This document shows positions 12,997-64,000 of a DNA stretch of 64,000 nt, one piece after another; the stretch's first letter is position 1; each line of letters opens with the position of its first letter. Below the pieces are notes generated by a model that made no database searches, had not been told where the DNA came from, and saw only the letters and a list, made by a program, of their open reading frames with translations. This DNA comes from Sipunculus nudus (lineage: Eukaryota > Annelida > Sipuncula > Golfingiida > Sipunculidae), in contig CM049307.1 in assembly GCA_026874595.1 (NCBI GenBank), forward strand, positions 50,659,370 through 50,723,369, read 5' to 3'. The translations under genes were made by a program, and so were the position numbers.

Positions 12997-13699
12997 TTTA
13001 TTTACACTGACAAATGCAATAGCATTATTCAGCAGTCAAATACAATTTGGCATGATGTCATGCCCAAGTGTAAATTATCACTTCAGCTGTCAAGATATTG
13101 TCTGTGCTAAAATCAGAAAATGTTAATGTCTGTAAAATGCAATAAATGGCCTTGTAGAATTTGAATAATACTCTGAATTTCAAAAGATACAGATGATATA
13201 TACCTGTATAAATTTCGGAGAAATTGTCACATCCGCAATAAAACAAGTAAATATGTCAACAATGTGCACGTCATTTACTTAATGTCATGTATGTTAAACA
13301 GAATTATGCCTCAGAGTCATGAATTTACAGAACGACTACTGTCTTTGTGCCTTGTTTGGGTGCAAGGACATCATGTCATGCAATGCATCATTGGAATTTG
13401 ATCCTTCAAACATAAACTTAACCAACTTTTGAAGCTTAACTCAATAAGGCAACAGTAAATTGAATAACAGATATGTATATCAAGGCCTGTCTGTTCAAGT
13501 CCATACTGAGCTGTCTGAGTATTACTTCCAACTGTAGTGTTGTTTATTTCCTAGATGATTGATGATTTAGCATAGTGAAAAAAGATATAAACACTGCAAG
13601 TGATGACCTCAGTCCTGCACACACATCAGCATATATGATGATCAATCCAAAAACAGGGAACTATCTACATTGTTTAATTCATTTTCCTACTCATATGTA
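12997..13699 (-). other. ACO2: ACO2 3' UTR with candidate polyadenylation signals
   Basis: Two AATAAA hexamers lie on the minus strand after the stop, at 13548-13543 and 13002-12997. Either could end the transcript, with a 3' UTR of about 150 or 700 nt. There is no other coding signal here. Assignment is by position and hexamer only. Confidence 0.45.
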
Positions 13700-54121
<40,422 letters not shown>

Positions 54122-54310
54122 GGTGGCTTCAAAAAGGTGACGGCTTCAAGGTCACAACTCGGACTGGTTTCTGCCCACATTACAAGGTGGCGCTACCTGG
54201 CGACATCGATTTCCAGGGCATTTTTACTCATTTTAGTTGCACCGCCTTTTTTCCACATGCAAATTGCTGCAATAATGTATATTTTGCTCAGGATTTTCTT
54301 TTTTTAATAT
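54122..54310 (-). promoter_or_regulatory. ACO2: ACO2 5' UTR and proximal promoter candidate
   Basis: The sequence just upstream of the predicted start codon is more GC-rich than the flanking AT-rich DNA. It holds a nuclear-receptor site and an octamer ATGCAAAT (54257-54264). No TATA box at a fixed distance is evident. The transcription start cannot be placed from sequence alone. Confidence 0.4.
54146..54154 (+). promoter_or_regulatory. ERR-type nuclear receptor site TCAAGGTCA
   Basis: A perfect TCAAGGTCA lies 25 bp upstream of the ACO2 ATG. This is the extended half-site bound by estrogen-related receptors, which control TCA-cycle and mitochondrial genes in animals. Function here is inferred from motif and position only. 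Confidence 0.4.
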
Positions 54311-54985
54311 AGAAAAAAATATGCAATTGTAATCTTCTATATAATTTCTGTTAAATATGAATATTATATAATATTATTTTATTATATTATACCGTTGGCC
54401 TATATATTATTTTCATTTATTTAGACCTACATCATGCATGCGACTCCACATGAATTCGGCGAGAGAGTTCCCGTATTCAATATTTATCATGGTAACCCCT
54501 AGTAAAAAAATAATTGTTCAAGTTTTAAGGTACCGTTATTAGGCCTATATTATGGGAAGTCTAATTATTCCAATGCAAATTCGTTGAAGATATTCTACAT
54601 GTGTTAAGGATTTGTAAATTATATAGGAAAGTTAAAATATAACTAAAAAGAAACTGAATTATTAATTTAAAAAAAAGGAAGCGGCAGTTAAAAAAAGGGG
54701 GCGGGGGTCCAGACCCCCTTAATTGTCTTTTACGGTTACTAATTTGGAAACACTCAATTCAAAATTCAAGTATTTGAAGCTCATTCATCAAGAAGTTTAA
54801 CGCAAGGACGATTTGCGAAATTGGAATTCCCTTAAGATTTGATGAACATACTTAAGCAAATTCCGAAAATGTCCCTGGTCTGTAAATCATAAGTTGCTTC
54901 TGCTCCTGAGAATTCTTAATTATACAATGCACGATAAATAATGAAGACTCAAATGAACCCCAACAAACCTATAATTCCTAGCTTA
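54311..54985. other. No gene seen
   Basis: Strongly AT-rich DNA upstream of ACO2. A GGGGGCGGGGGTCCAGACCCCC palindromic tract sits near 54698-54720. No exon was recognised. Confidence 0.4.
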
Positions 54986-54989
54986 CATA

Positions 54990-55675
54990 TACACCGGGCG
55001 CGGTAAGGTTTTTTCAACGGCCGCTGCGGTCACCGTGCATCGTAGAGTACCGTACGGTTTGGGACCGCAGGAATACTTAATTAAGCCTCGGTCACAACCC
55101 GCTGCGGTCACCGCATGCCGTAGATCACCGTTAGGTTTTTGAAACCGCAGGAATACGACGTGCGGGAACGGCAAGGTGTCTTCCTCATTCTCACGGCCTT
55201 CGCACGGTCAAGTAAGCTAACCCTGCATGCGGACACCACAAGCAAGCAACCTCATTGAATAGCCCAAAACACCCGCCGTTTACTATAAAATATAATTATT
55301 TTATTTATTTATTGGAAATCATTTATTGATATTACAGTTATTGTCGTACCAAACTTGAGCGCTATACTTATTCAAATCAATTTTCAAGGTTTAATAAAAA
55401 AAACTCCAGCGCACAGAGGTTCAGTGTTTGATATATATGCCATTGTGGCTGACTGGCTGTATATTTATATATCCGACAGCTCAGATTCAGGGCACCGTGA
55501 GGACACCGCATGGGCAAAATTTACATCGCAAAAGAGCCGTGCGGACCCCGCACGACAGCCACTAACTTTTCACACATCACACAGGGCCCTATAACGGGGA
55601 CCGTAGGGCTATCGCACGGTGCCCGTACGGCAACGGCTGACACCGCAAGGCGCCCGTACGAATATTGTCGAAAAA
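54990..55675. repeat. CpG-rich repeat block
   Basis: Two direct copies of a segment of about 77 bp (CTGCGGTCACCG...GACCGCAGGAATAC) at 55024 and 55101, then further ACCGTACGG, GCACGGTGCCCGTACGG and GACCCCGCACG words to 55665. Base composition is unlike its surroundings. Probably a transposable element, but no clean inverted ends were found. Confidence 0.5.
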
Positions 55676-55767
55676 GTTACTTGTGATTTACAGTGGCGTA
55701 TCCAGGATTTGAAAATAGAGGGGGCGCAACCCTAAAGTCGGGAAAGGGGGCTGTTCTGCGTCTTTAA

Positions 55768-55773
55768 GACATG

Positions 55774-55860
<87 letters not shown>
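55768..55860 (+). repeat. (AT)n microsatellite
   Basis: About 45 uninterrupted AT units. Others lie at 56870-56912 and 61316-61374. Confidence 0.97.
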
Positions 55861-55862
<2 letters not shown>

Positions 55863-56033
55863 TAAATCTTTTTTTCTAAATTATATTGATATTCCACAAA
55901 GCCCTATTAGTAGGAAGCAAGCATATTTAAACTTGTTTCAACACACTGCGTGGCTGTTAAATTTTCTCCTACTAAATATGTCAAATATTGTTAGTTCGTG
56001 CATAATTATGATGATTATTATAAGTGTTGTAAC

Positions 56034-56219
56034 TTAATTGTAACTTTTAAGTAGAAGATGGTCAGCACACATGTAAAAGAACTGAAATGGATTAATATAT
56101 ATGTCACTGAATCTGTCAAAGGATACTACATCTATTTTTTCATGTAGAGCTTCTGATAATGAATTCCATAATATAGGTTTTCGTAGATAAATTAATTTTG
56201 CAGAAATTAAGTTCGAACT
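56034..56219 (-). pseudogene. LINE (non-LTR retrotransposon) ORF2 C-terminal remnant
   Basis: Sixty-one open codons on the minus strand containing SAKLIYLRKPILWNSLSEAL and DVVSFDRFSDIYI. The R-x-P-x-LWNSL...F pattern is the usual end of non-LTR RT proteins (WNSLP...F). An in-frame stop (56222-56220) precedes it and a related frame may continue upstream. Very short, so the clade is not assigned. Confidence 0.4.
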
Positions 56220-56865
56220 TTAGCCAGTTGGAGTTAAAAAGAAATAAAGATAGTCTGACCTGAGGTAATTAAAGTACATAAACACAAGAAATATTAGAAG
56301 TGAAAAATACTCATGGACTGTTATTTGCATACCATTTTCAGGTTTATATTATTATTGAAAATGCAGCTTTCTGACATAAATCCTGGCCATCTAGCTCCAG
56401 TGACAGTAGCTGGGTATTTAGAGGTGATTTTAATTACCCCAGAATCAAGAAACCGGAATCTTTCATATAGTCTCATGGTGTATTCCAGGGTAAATTTTAA
56501 AAATGAGGCATAGCAAGCGTCTAGTGAAAGTACAAATAGCTTGCATGGATAGCTTAACAGTTTTTGACCTTCCACCATCATGTTACAGAACAATCACAGG
56601 GTTTGGAGACTTCACTTCTGCACACAAACGAAATAGAAAAGAGAGATAGTAAAAAACATGAGAGAAATGTATAAGTATATGATCCCTTAACTGTTTAGAT
56701 TTATTTTAGAAATTTTCAAAGTCTGAAACTCTTTACATTTATATTACGAACAATATCTTGCTAGGCTTTTGTTCTTTCTTCACAAAATTTCAACAAATAC
56801 AAAAAAAACTAATGTCTCTTTAGGTCAATAGGAACCTTAAGAACGGATAATTAATATACATTATT

Positions 56866-56914
<49 letters not shown>

Positions 56915-57295
56915 TACAGACAAGATCTTTCTTGTTTTTCTTCTTTCTTTTCCATATGAGAATAATATTACCATAATCGCGCATAGAGAAACATGAAAAT
57001 ATTTTTTTTACTTAAAACGCCATATTTTATATCTATGTATGTGCATACTCAATTTAAATAACATAAAATAAATTTGAGTTAACAAACATAACACTTGCCA
57101 GTAGTTGACTGGTATAAGTATTGGCAGAATTTTAGGGGGGGGGCGCCCCACTATGAATACGCCCCTGATATATGACTCCCTTTTGTATCAGCCCATTGAA
57201 TGAAAAGAACATCATTAGTGCATAACAAAAACACTTTGTTGCTGGAGGTATTACTAAATGCTTCGGCCAGACATTAAGATTATGAGAGTATTCTA

Positions 57296-57798
57296 TTAAA
57301 GGGGCCCAATCACCTATAAAGCATGTTGAATTAACATGAAAAACAGCCTCTTCCCTCTAAAGTAAATTGGTACCTGCCAAACTATTGCCCTGAAACCGTT
57401 CGTTTACTCCGATAAACGAGTTTTAAAAACAGTGCACCGGGCGCTATCACAGGTGTAAACATAAACACAGCGCATGCATCGCAGGGCTACAAACGGTCAT
57501 TCTGGAGATTTTCTGTCATCTTGGCCCAAAAAAATGAAATACATGTTCCTGCTGGCTTAAACATCAGGTGTTGCGGCTCACAAACGGACCTCCGGTCACT
57601 CGGGAATGAACTGGTAAACAAAGACACTTGCACTGTGTTTTCAACACGTAGAGCAGTAACAAGGTGCTAAACCGCCGTATGCGAGGTACTGAGCCTGTGT
57701 GCTGGGGTGTTTTTGCTGGTAAACTTTTGTATAAAGCAAAACTAAACTGTTAGCGTGGAAAGGTAGCCAAAAGAGTGCTCCTGATTATGTCCCTTTAA
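57296..57798. mobile_element. TTAA-flanked MITE (about 500 bp)
   Basis: TTAA at 57296-57299 and 57795-57798 flank inverted ends AGGGGCCCAATCACC and (complement) AGGGACATAATCAGG. TTAA duplication is the signature of piggyBac-type insertion. No transposase is present. Confidence 0.6.
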
Positions 57799-57799
57799 G

Positions 57800-59390
57800 G
57801 TTTAGCTACTGCTTTATTAGATGATGGGAATATTTTGTTGTTTATTTTATGGAATCATAGCAATAAACTTAGTTTCTCGGATATCTAAATTTACCAACAA
57901 GAGTTTGTTCTAATAATATGTGTCTTTACCTGGATTTAGGATGGCTTTATTTATTTTACAAGACTCTTAGTGATGCATTCTGCATTTCTTTTCTTAAAGG
58001 TTTTTAGTTTACCTACCCTGCTGACCCCACTAAAAAGCAATATTATAATTTTAAAAAAATATTGGACTTACACTTTTTACATTTGCATGTCCATATTTCT
58101 AATATGCCTTTTGAATTATTTTGGACATTCATTACTGTAACATTCTTTGGAGGAATTGCTTCAAGTTTGGTCTCTTATTGGGGGATGTGTAATATTAAAT
58201 GTCAGACTTGTCAGAAATCCATTATGTCTGCCAGGTAGCCAGCCTATAAATCCTTTTGAAAATATTATCTCAAGAACTGTTAAAGTGACTGCAGTGGGAC
58301 GTATATAAAAGTAAGCTTGCAAAGGATTGGGTCAAAGATTTCTATAAAAAAACATGACAATTATTTATGAAATTTCAGTACAGTTGGTTTGTACTGAATA
58401 AAAATTCATACAGAAGCGCCTGTTTCTCAACAATTCTTGCATGGATTTCCTCGATTTTTTGCTAAATAAGTTGTTGATCTTATATTTGGCCTGGGTGGTG
58501 TTCCTTTTGAGACTGACAGGTATCAAGCAAGCTATGGGATTATTTCTTGATAGCTCAACAGCAATACATTTTGCCTCACACCATCAAGTCACTGTGTTTT
58601 AACAAGACATTTGTGATATATATTGCGTTCATCGTAGAAAATTTCAACAAAATTGGCAAATGGGTTCTACAAAAAATTGACTGGAAGTTGTGAATCTCAG
58701 CCCATGATGTCGCAGGTCATGCTTGGCAACTGAGCGTCATGATCCATGGGTGCTTTTTTTTATTTTAAAATCAATACTACGGACATATTTGAGCAATTTG
58801 CTATTAAAATAAAGACATTTGAATTTTAACTTTAATCGATATTGGATATAGAACAATAACATATATGTTATAAACGCAACTCACTCATACACACATACAC
58901 ACATGGGTATGCGTGTGTGTGCGCTGAGAATATATATTGGTGTCAAGCTGAGTAAAACTGATGCTAATGTCCAAACGCATTAGGTCTTGTTCAGCACTGA
59001 TGTCCGGCTGCCTATATTATCAAGAATTTCTAGAGAAGTGTGGAGTTTTCTTGTATGCTGCTTAAATCCTGTTATTATCGATCAAAAAATCACAACTGCT
59101 TATATAAAACACCCGTGATATGCCATGTACAATGGAGGATTTCTTCGTGCTTTGTTATATACAGCAAATTGTAAGTTTTGTAAGAGATGGAAAGAAACAT
59201 ATTACTTTGAACTAGAAAATGCCGAGAGGACTGGACCCCCCACCAAACGGTAATGTGAGAAATGTGTAATTTGGCTGATTTAATAGCATGCGAATTATTG
59301 GTTAGTGGTGGATCCAATTAACGAATTCTGAGTTAATGCATGCCATATGAAATATAAAAAAAAACCCTCCATTTTTTTATGCTTGCTTAA
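57800..59390. other. No gene seen
   Basis: AT-rich, with a short (CA)n-type tract at 58890-58925 and a word GAGCGTCATGATCCATGGG (58733) related to GGGTCACGACGCTCAGCTG at 47666. No exon with consistent splice sites was found. Confidence 0.4.
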
Positions 59391-59399
59391 CTATTACTA

Positions 59400-59712
59400 G
59401 GTACATCTGCAGAGTTCCATTCCGGTTTCGGACTACGTGACAGGCGCTTATAACCGGTTATCCTGGTGTCAACCAGGGTCGTGTATCACTCCTGCGGATC
59501 TTGGGTGTTTGTCATCCCTAACACCGAGGAATCCCCAAAAGGCGCACTCGTTGAGTGAGTGAATCATGACTGTTTGGCACAGTCTCCCCATTACGCTTGC
59601 AGAGCGCTCACGCTTGGTCGGGGCCGATCGTAAAAATCTCGCCGCCTCGGTTGAGATTCGAACTCACGATCTCCTAACTTTTAGTCCTGCGTTCCACCCC
59701 TGAGCCACAGAA
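59400..59712 (-). mobile_element. tRNA-derived SINE
   Basis: On the minus strand the head has an RNA polymerase III A box (TGGCTCAGGGGTGG, 59707-59694) and a B box (GAGTTCGAATCTC, 59665-59653) at tRNA-like spacing. A non-tRNA body continues to about 59400. The head does not fold as a functional tRNA gene as far as can be judged by eye. The 3' end is uncertain. Confidence 0.75.
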
Positions 59713-59759
59713 GCCAGTAGATGTGACAGGGATCCTAATCCCTTCATGTGACCAACAGT

Positions 59760-60590
59760 TACTTCATTAATAAGAAGTGGATATGAGTTATAAGTTTTTG
59801 AGATATCGCGTTGCATTATGAAATGTAAAGTTTAGAATAAAAATAACCAGAAATCAATCAAGAGTGAGCAAAACTAAATCAATTCTGGCGACCCATTAGA
59901 TGGTCCACTTTGTGCAGGCTTAATCAGAGAACCTAATCTGCTGTCAATACGGAAGGTGACTTATGTGAGAAATGTGAACTTTTCCTTGTAATCGAATCAG
60001 AAACACGACAAAGATACCGCACGTAGAAAAAATCACAAAACAAACTAAGAATTTACCTAAATCTAATAGGATAACAATAAAATATGCCTTCCTTTTTGGT
60101 TAGAAATGGATTTTAGTAACAGTTTTTTTAAGATACTGCATTGCATATAAATGTTTGACATTTAGTATAAAAATTCGTAAATAGATCCCACAATCCATCA
60201 ACCTGTGACCTAAACCTATTCAGGTAAGCAGACCTTTAAGATATGCCCGCCATCTTAGGGAGACATGCATTTGAGTGATAGTTTTTTTTTTAATCTTGCA
60301 TTTCATATAAAATGTTTAGGATTTCAGAATTCATAAAAAATGCAAAAACAAATAAGAATTCATAAAAAAAATCTAGAAAGGAACCAAGTGTGAACAAAAC
60401 CTCATTAACTCCGGAGACCCATAAGATGCACCTGTTACTACAGTTTGAAGTAGATCCGAGTAAAACTTTTTGAGATAGCGTCGCATAATAATTGTTTATG
60501 GACCTACGGCACGACGGACGGACAGACAGATGGACGGAGCTTATCACCATTCCCCCCGCTCCGCTGAGGCGGGGTATAATCACAATCTAG
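59760..60590 (+). repeat. Tandem-core repeat with GACGGACG tail and terminal hairpin
   Basis: Three diverged units of roughly 200-300 bp (about 59765, 60085 and 60270) share TTGAGATATCGCGTTGCAT-like and CATAAAAAATC words. The tail has GACGGACGGACAGACAGATG (about 60513) and the hairpin CCCCGCTCCGCTGAGGCGGGG (60557-60577). Confidence 0.55.
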
Positions 60591-61310
60591 CGGCCATAAA
60601 AATACCGGGAAATGGTCTACGGATCAATAGAAATGAAGGTTCTACAATCAAATGTGTTTCATGTCAAAGAATAGGGTCTGGGATATAATTGAATGGGCCA
60701 GTTAATTAAACCATAATTTTACGTATGAAATAATTAATTGAGTTTCCGGTAAAAAGGGATACTATTGCCAGTGACTTGCTGATTGTCACCAAAGTAGTAA
60801 TTCTAATATTTAGGATTGAACAAATTCAAACAAAGTGTCGGCGACACGTATGGTGTCAGAGTGCAAGGATTCACTGGGGACGCCAGATTATTTAGTTCAC
60901 TAACACATTGCCATTAACCTGATGTATGAGTCACCACAAAGAACTTGAGGCAATTGTATTTGATTAAGGGTCATTGTTAGTTTTACCTCAAACTGACGAC
61001 GTGTCGCGTACGGAAGGGAGCTTCATTGATCATTACTGATAAGGCTTGATACATGATCTAAGAGGCCTATATAGTAGCCATATATTATTTTTGTGACACG
61101 ATTGATTTGTGGTTTTCCATTTTCCTTGTATCGCTTTAGGTTATATTAGACGTTAAAAATCAGGCAGTTTTTCACCATTCATCATTGAACCACACAGTGC
61201 CGTTTACACGCATTAGTTTGAGCCTTCTTTGGACTAGTTAAAGTCGGGGGTGGGTGGCTTGGGGGGGGGGGGGGAGTTGGCCAGGATAAACGGCAGAGGG
61301 AATGGCCAAA
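60591..61310. other. No gene seen
   Basis: Mixed AT-rich DNA ending in a poly(G) tract (61259-61274) and the (AT)n tract. Nothing coding was recognised. Confidence 0.4.
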
Positions 61311-61313
61311 GAG

Positions 61314-61375
<62 letters not shown>

Positions 61376-61870
61376 CAGTGAAGAAAAATAACACTGTAAA
61401 TTCACTACAGACTGTTTCTCGGGATGCGGGATATTGTCCTCGGGGGCACAATAGGATTAGTCGGGGTACACGTGCGGTGCTGGAACATAACAGGGGAAAG
61501 AGGTTTCTTGTTGTTTTATTATTTTATTATTTAGTACAAAGATATTTTACCAGGATGCCCATTCAACACAGTATGCTGATTATTAATAGGGTCCTGGGTC
61601 CAGTGAACATTTCAGTTGTATATACATATGATATAAAAATACACATAAACTATAAAAATACACATAATATGAAAGGCAAATACAATACACTCGTACCAAG
61701 TGGACTCGACTCGACAAACTAACCATGAGGTAGTGGCAACGCCATGTCCCTCAACACTGCATACAGTGAGAGCAGCCACCTGAACAGGTAAGTCTGCCGA
61801 GCGGATCCTTGTGAGGGATAGGTGAGCGAGCATGTTGAATATTGGTATGAATGCTAGGTTTTAAAACATT

Positions 61871-62260
61871 TCAAAGTGAATTTTTTTTATGGCGGCACTT
61901 GGAGAGAATTTCAGCTCTTGGGTTCAACAATGATCCAGGAGGGGCAGTTGCTATAATAAGTCTCTTTTCAGACAAACAGAGATACTTTCTAGTCCCACAG
62001 AAGTAAGGTGCTGCCCTGGCCTATATTTCCCAGTAGAGCTTGTAATTGATATTCTTATCTTTTAGGGTCCAGATGTGTTTAGACAGCTCAGTGTTTTTAG
62101 CGTTGGATCTGTAACGAAAGGATTGTCTGTGGTTATTGTACCTGGTCTTAAAATCACCTTCAGTACATCCTATGTAGTGTTTCTCGTCATTGTCTGAGAG
62201 AGAGAAGACCAACGTCCCCTGATATGGGACAGTATGGGAGGGGGACAACTCCTGCCACAT
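61871..62260 (-). pseudogene. Penelope-like element remnant (GIY-YIG endonuclease C-terminus)
   Basis: The minus-strand frame encodes a GIY-YIG type segment (HYIGCTEGDFKTRYNNHRQS, then ELSKHIWTLKDKNINYKLYW), followed after an in-frame TAG (62023-62021) by a typical C-terminal block with CLSEKRLII and LNPRAEILSKCRH. This is the endonuclease end of Penelope-like retroelement proteins, which act after the RT domain. The RT part is missing, so it is 5'-truncated, and the stop marks it as dead. Confidence 0.8.
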
Positions 62261-62539
62261 TGTTGGAAAAAAAATTAAAATATGAATGAATTCTGATTGT
62301 TTCTGTTGATTTTCAACTGTGCTGATAGGCTAAATTGTTAATATGACCTGAACAGTTTGAACAGAAATTATAGTAATCCTTCACCAGATCTTATCAGAAA
62401 TTAACTAATGAAATTAAATCGCGCGAAGCGCAAAAAAAGTATATTTTACATTGATTTAGCCTTGAATTTACAATTTTCACATTTTATTCTACAATTATCT
62501 AAAGAAAAATTATTTGATTCTTCTTTCCAAACATTATAC

Positions 62540-62632
62540 TTTTTATCTGATTTCCCCCCCCCCCCCCCCCCCTGAAATTACAGTCGTCCCCTTGCCCCCC
62601 CCCCCCCCCCCCCCAATCCAATTTACGGCCCT
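62540..62632 (-). repeat. Poly(C) tracts and hAT-like terminus
   Basis: Two poly(C) runs (about 62556 and 62598) followed by TTTACGGCCCTG, whose complement CAGGGCCGTAAA is a hAT-like end. No partner end was found in the window. Confidence 0.4.
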
Positions 62633-62639
62633 GTATATA

Positions 62640-63171
62640 TAAGAATCAGCATAGAACATTTAAAGATTCACTAATTAATCATGTGTTTGGGACGCATGAT
62701 TCGTTATAATTTTTTTTTGGTTATCCTATGACGGTTTAAGAAATAACCCCCTCGTGATAGATCTCTTTCTGAGTATCAATTAATACCTGCAGATTAAAGG
62801 GTTCATGAATGAAACTTTAAGTAAACATGACTGATATTCACAAACTATATACATCGAGCACTGGATCCTTCTCAGGCGTGTATCAGCAAACGTTTCGAAA
62901 ATATGTTTACCTGATTCTGAAGGAATGACTGAAAGGATTTTCTTTAAACTTTGCGAGCTAAAATTGATAAATGTGGAGATGGAGTACATCATTCTTTTGT
63001 AGTTTTATAACAGTGCAAAACCCTGACAATACTGACCTTTAAAGTGTAAAAAAAAAGAAAGAAAAGCCGGACGGCAGATGACGCACAAATTACAGGTAAC
63101 CTAAAATCCTGCTTGAATTTGAGGCAAACAAAATTATAATACTAAAATAGTCATTATTTCCTTGTTTACAG
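62640..63171. other. Presumed intron upstream of the 63172 exon; no repeat recognised
   Basis: AT-rich with no coding signal, ending in the pyrimidine-rich acceptor TTTCCTTGTTTACAG. Confidence 0.4.
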
Positions 63172-63286
63172 CGGTGACTTTTACATGCGACAAATAAAGG
63201 GGTCCCCTCGACTCACGACATACATGTACGGCTTCGGCAGCGAGATCTTCCCAGAAACGCAGAGCAAAATCCTGGTTAAACCTAAG
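63172..63286 (+). CDS. Internal exon of an unidentified gene
   Basis: 115 nt after a strong acceptor (CTTGTTTACAG) and before a good donor (AAG|GTATGA). One frame is open through the exon and closes at once in the intron. It encodes 38 residues (GDFYMRQIKGSPRLTTYMYG, then FGSEIFPETQSKILVKPK) with protein-like composition and higher GC than the flanks. The exon begins with the last base of a codon and ends in phase 0. No family is recognised. The gene would run rightward out of the window, opposite to ACO2. Confidence 0.6.
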
Positions 63287-64000
63287 GTATGAAGCAACAC
63301 TGATTATAAGATATTAAAACCAAACTGAAGACGATAGTAAATGAATATTTTTTGTTGGTGAAGGGTCAGGGTTAGCCTCTTGGGCGACCGCTGGTGTTGG
63401 TTAGCGTTTATTCGGTATTACTCAAAAAAAGTAGGAGAAACCTTTGTTTTGTGTGTAGAGTTAAAACGTTTCTTAAAACGGAAGTTATAAGCACCGAATA
63501 AGACAGAAAGCTCAAGAGGATACGCGTTCATCGTATGACAACGACATCCGAACGACGCGTCATGTTGGTGAGTAGGAACAGCAAAGGTGATTGCACTGAA
63601 ATCTGCTGACAAACTTTGTTACGTGAAAACCCTTCCTCTCTGACAGGGACCACGTGAGAGCAAAACTATTTTTATATGACTTTTTTATTTTTATGAGAAA
63701 TCTTTCTTGCTCAATAAATTCATCAAAACATGAAGAAAATGAATCGAAGGAATTTATTAATTAATCAAGAAATATACCCGGACACATCTTTACTGATAAA
63801 TGAGAAAAGCTTAAGGAACAGATGGTTAATTATAAACATTCTTTTTATGGTAAATTTTGGAAGTGCTGGAATTCTCTTACTAAATATTAATCATTTTACA
63901 TATTTGAGGTATGCTAAGGGTTGGTATAAAATAGTGTTTAGCATTAATCGGCAAAAATCCTAAGTTCAGTCCTAAGTTCAGATTTAAGCAAATTTTAATA
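63287..64000. other. Presumed intron; no further exon recognised
   Basis: AT-rich. A 77-codon open frame at 63730-63963 is low-complexity and lacks splice or family support, so it is not called. Confidence 0.35.

Larger units (their letters stand above)
55691..57167. mobile_element. hAT-like non-autonomous element
   Basis: Begins CAGTGGCGTATCCAGGATTT and ends in the complement of CAGGGGCGTATTCATAGTGG, both leading into G-rich/GGCGC runs, a common hAT terminal design. The interior has a long (AT)n tract and a LINE scrap. No matching 8-bp target duplication was found. Confidence 0.55.

Noticed and set aside
55771-56037. Poly(Ile-Tyr) membrane protein
   Set aside because: It is the translation of an (AT)n microsatellite. 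The same applies to the frame at 61182-61451.
59640-59712. Functional tRNA gene
   Set aside because: A and B boxes are present, but the stretch continues into a SINE body and no convincing cloverleaf with paired acceptor ends is seen.
63730-63963. Small membrane protein (77 codons)
   Set aside because: AT-rich, low-complexity, no family match and no splice context. Probably a chance frame.

Overview
The window reads as an AT-rich invertebrate nuclear genome, most likely a mollusc and probably a bivalve. The basis is long GT-AG introns, abundant (AT)n and poly(G) tracts, tandem-core repeats, GACGGACG-rich repeat tails and a Penelope-like remnant. Species is not determined. No prokaryotic operon, CRISPR array or phage is present.

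The one complete gene is mitochondrial aconitase (ACO2) on the minus strand, running from a start codon at 54121 to a stop at 13700. I assembled it from 21 exons whose splice sites and codon phases all agree. It gives 784 residues with a mitochondrial presequence, the three iron-sulfur cysteines (389, 452, 455) and the conserved active-site blocks. The gene spans about 40 kb because its introns are full of mobile DNA.

Intron 6 holds a complete 7,678-bp Ty3/gypsy LTR retrotransposon (31861-39538) in antisense orientation to ACO2. It has two 1,149-bp LTRs that differ at about 13 sites and a 5-bp target duplication. Its pol order is protease, integrase, reverse transcriptase, RNase H, so integrase lies before RT. 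That Ty1/copia-like order within a Ty3/gypsy element is the mark of the rare Gmr1 group. The coding region is broken by two in-frame stops and a frameshift. Other introns carry two related TIR elements flanked by TA (introns 7 and 15), a MITE with a 5-bp flanking repeat (intron 17), minisatellites touching splice sites (introns 11 and 15), a direct repeat bracketing exon 16, and a degenerate family containing DR1-like TGACCTCTGACCT sites.

Downstream of ACO2 (1-12430) the sequence is repeats: a 0.9-kb TIR element, an array carrying the palindrome GGTGGCGCCACC with a foldback repeat nested in it, and a 6.65-kb palindromic element with long arms built of AGGTCA-containing units. The last contains a nested Tc1/mariner-like TIR element and some weak exon-like pieces. 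Intron 1 (44015-54088) holds a second GGTGGCGCCACC array, a 600-bp tandem duplication with poly(G) tracts, and another copy of the foldback family. Upstream of ACO2 (54122-64000) are a CpG-rich repeat block, a hAT-like element with a LINE scrap, a TTAA-flanked MITE, a tRNA-derived SINE, a tandem-core repeat with a hairpin tail, a Penelope-like endonuclease remnant, and at 63172-63286 one credible plus-strand exon of an unidentified gene.
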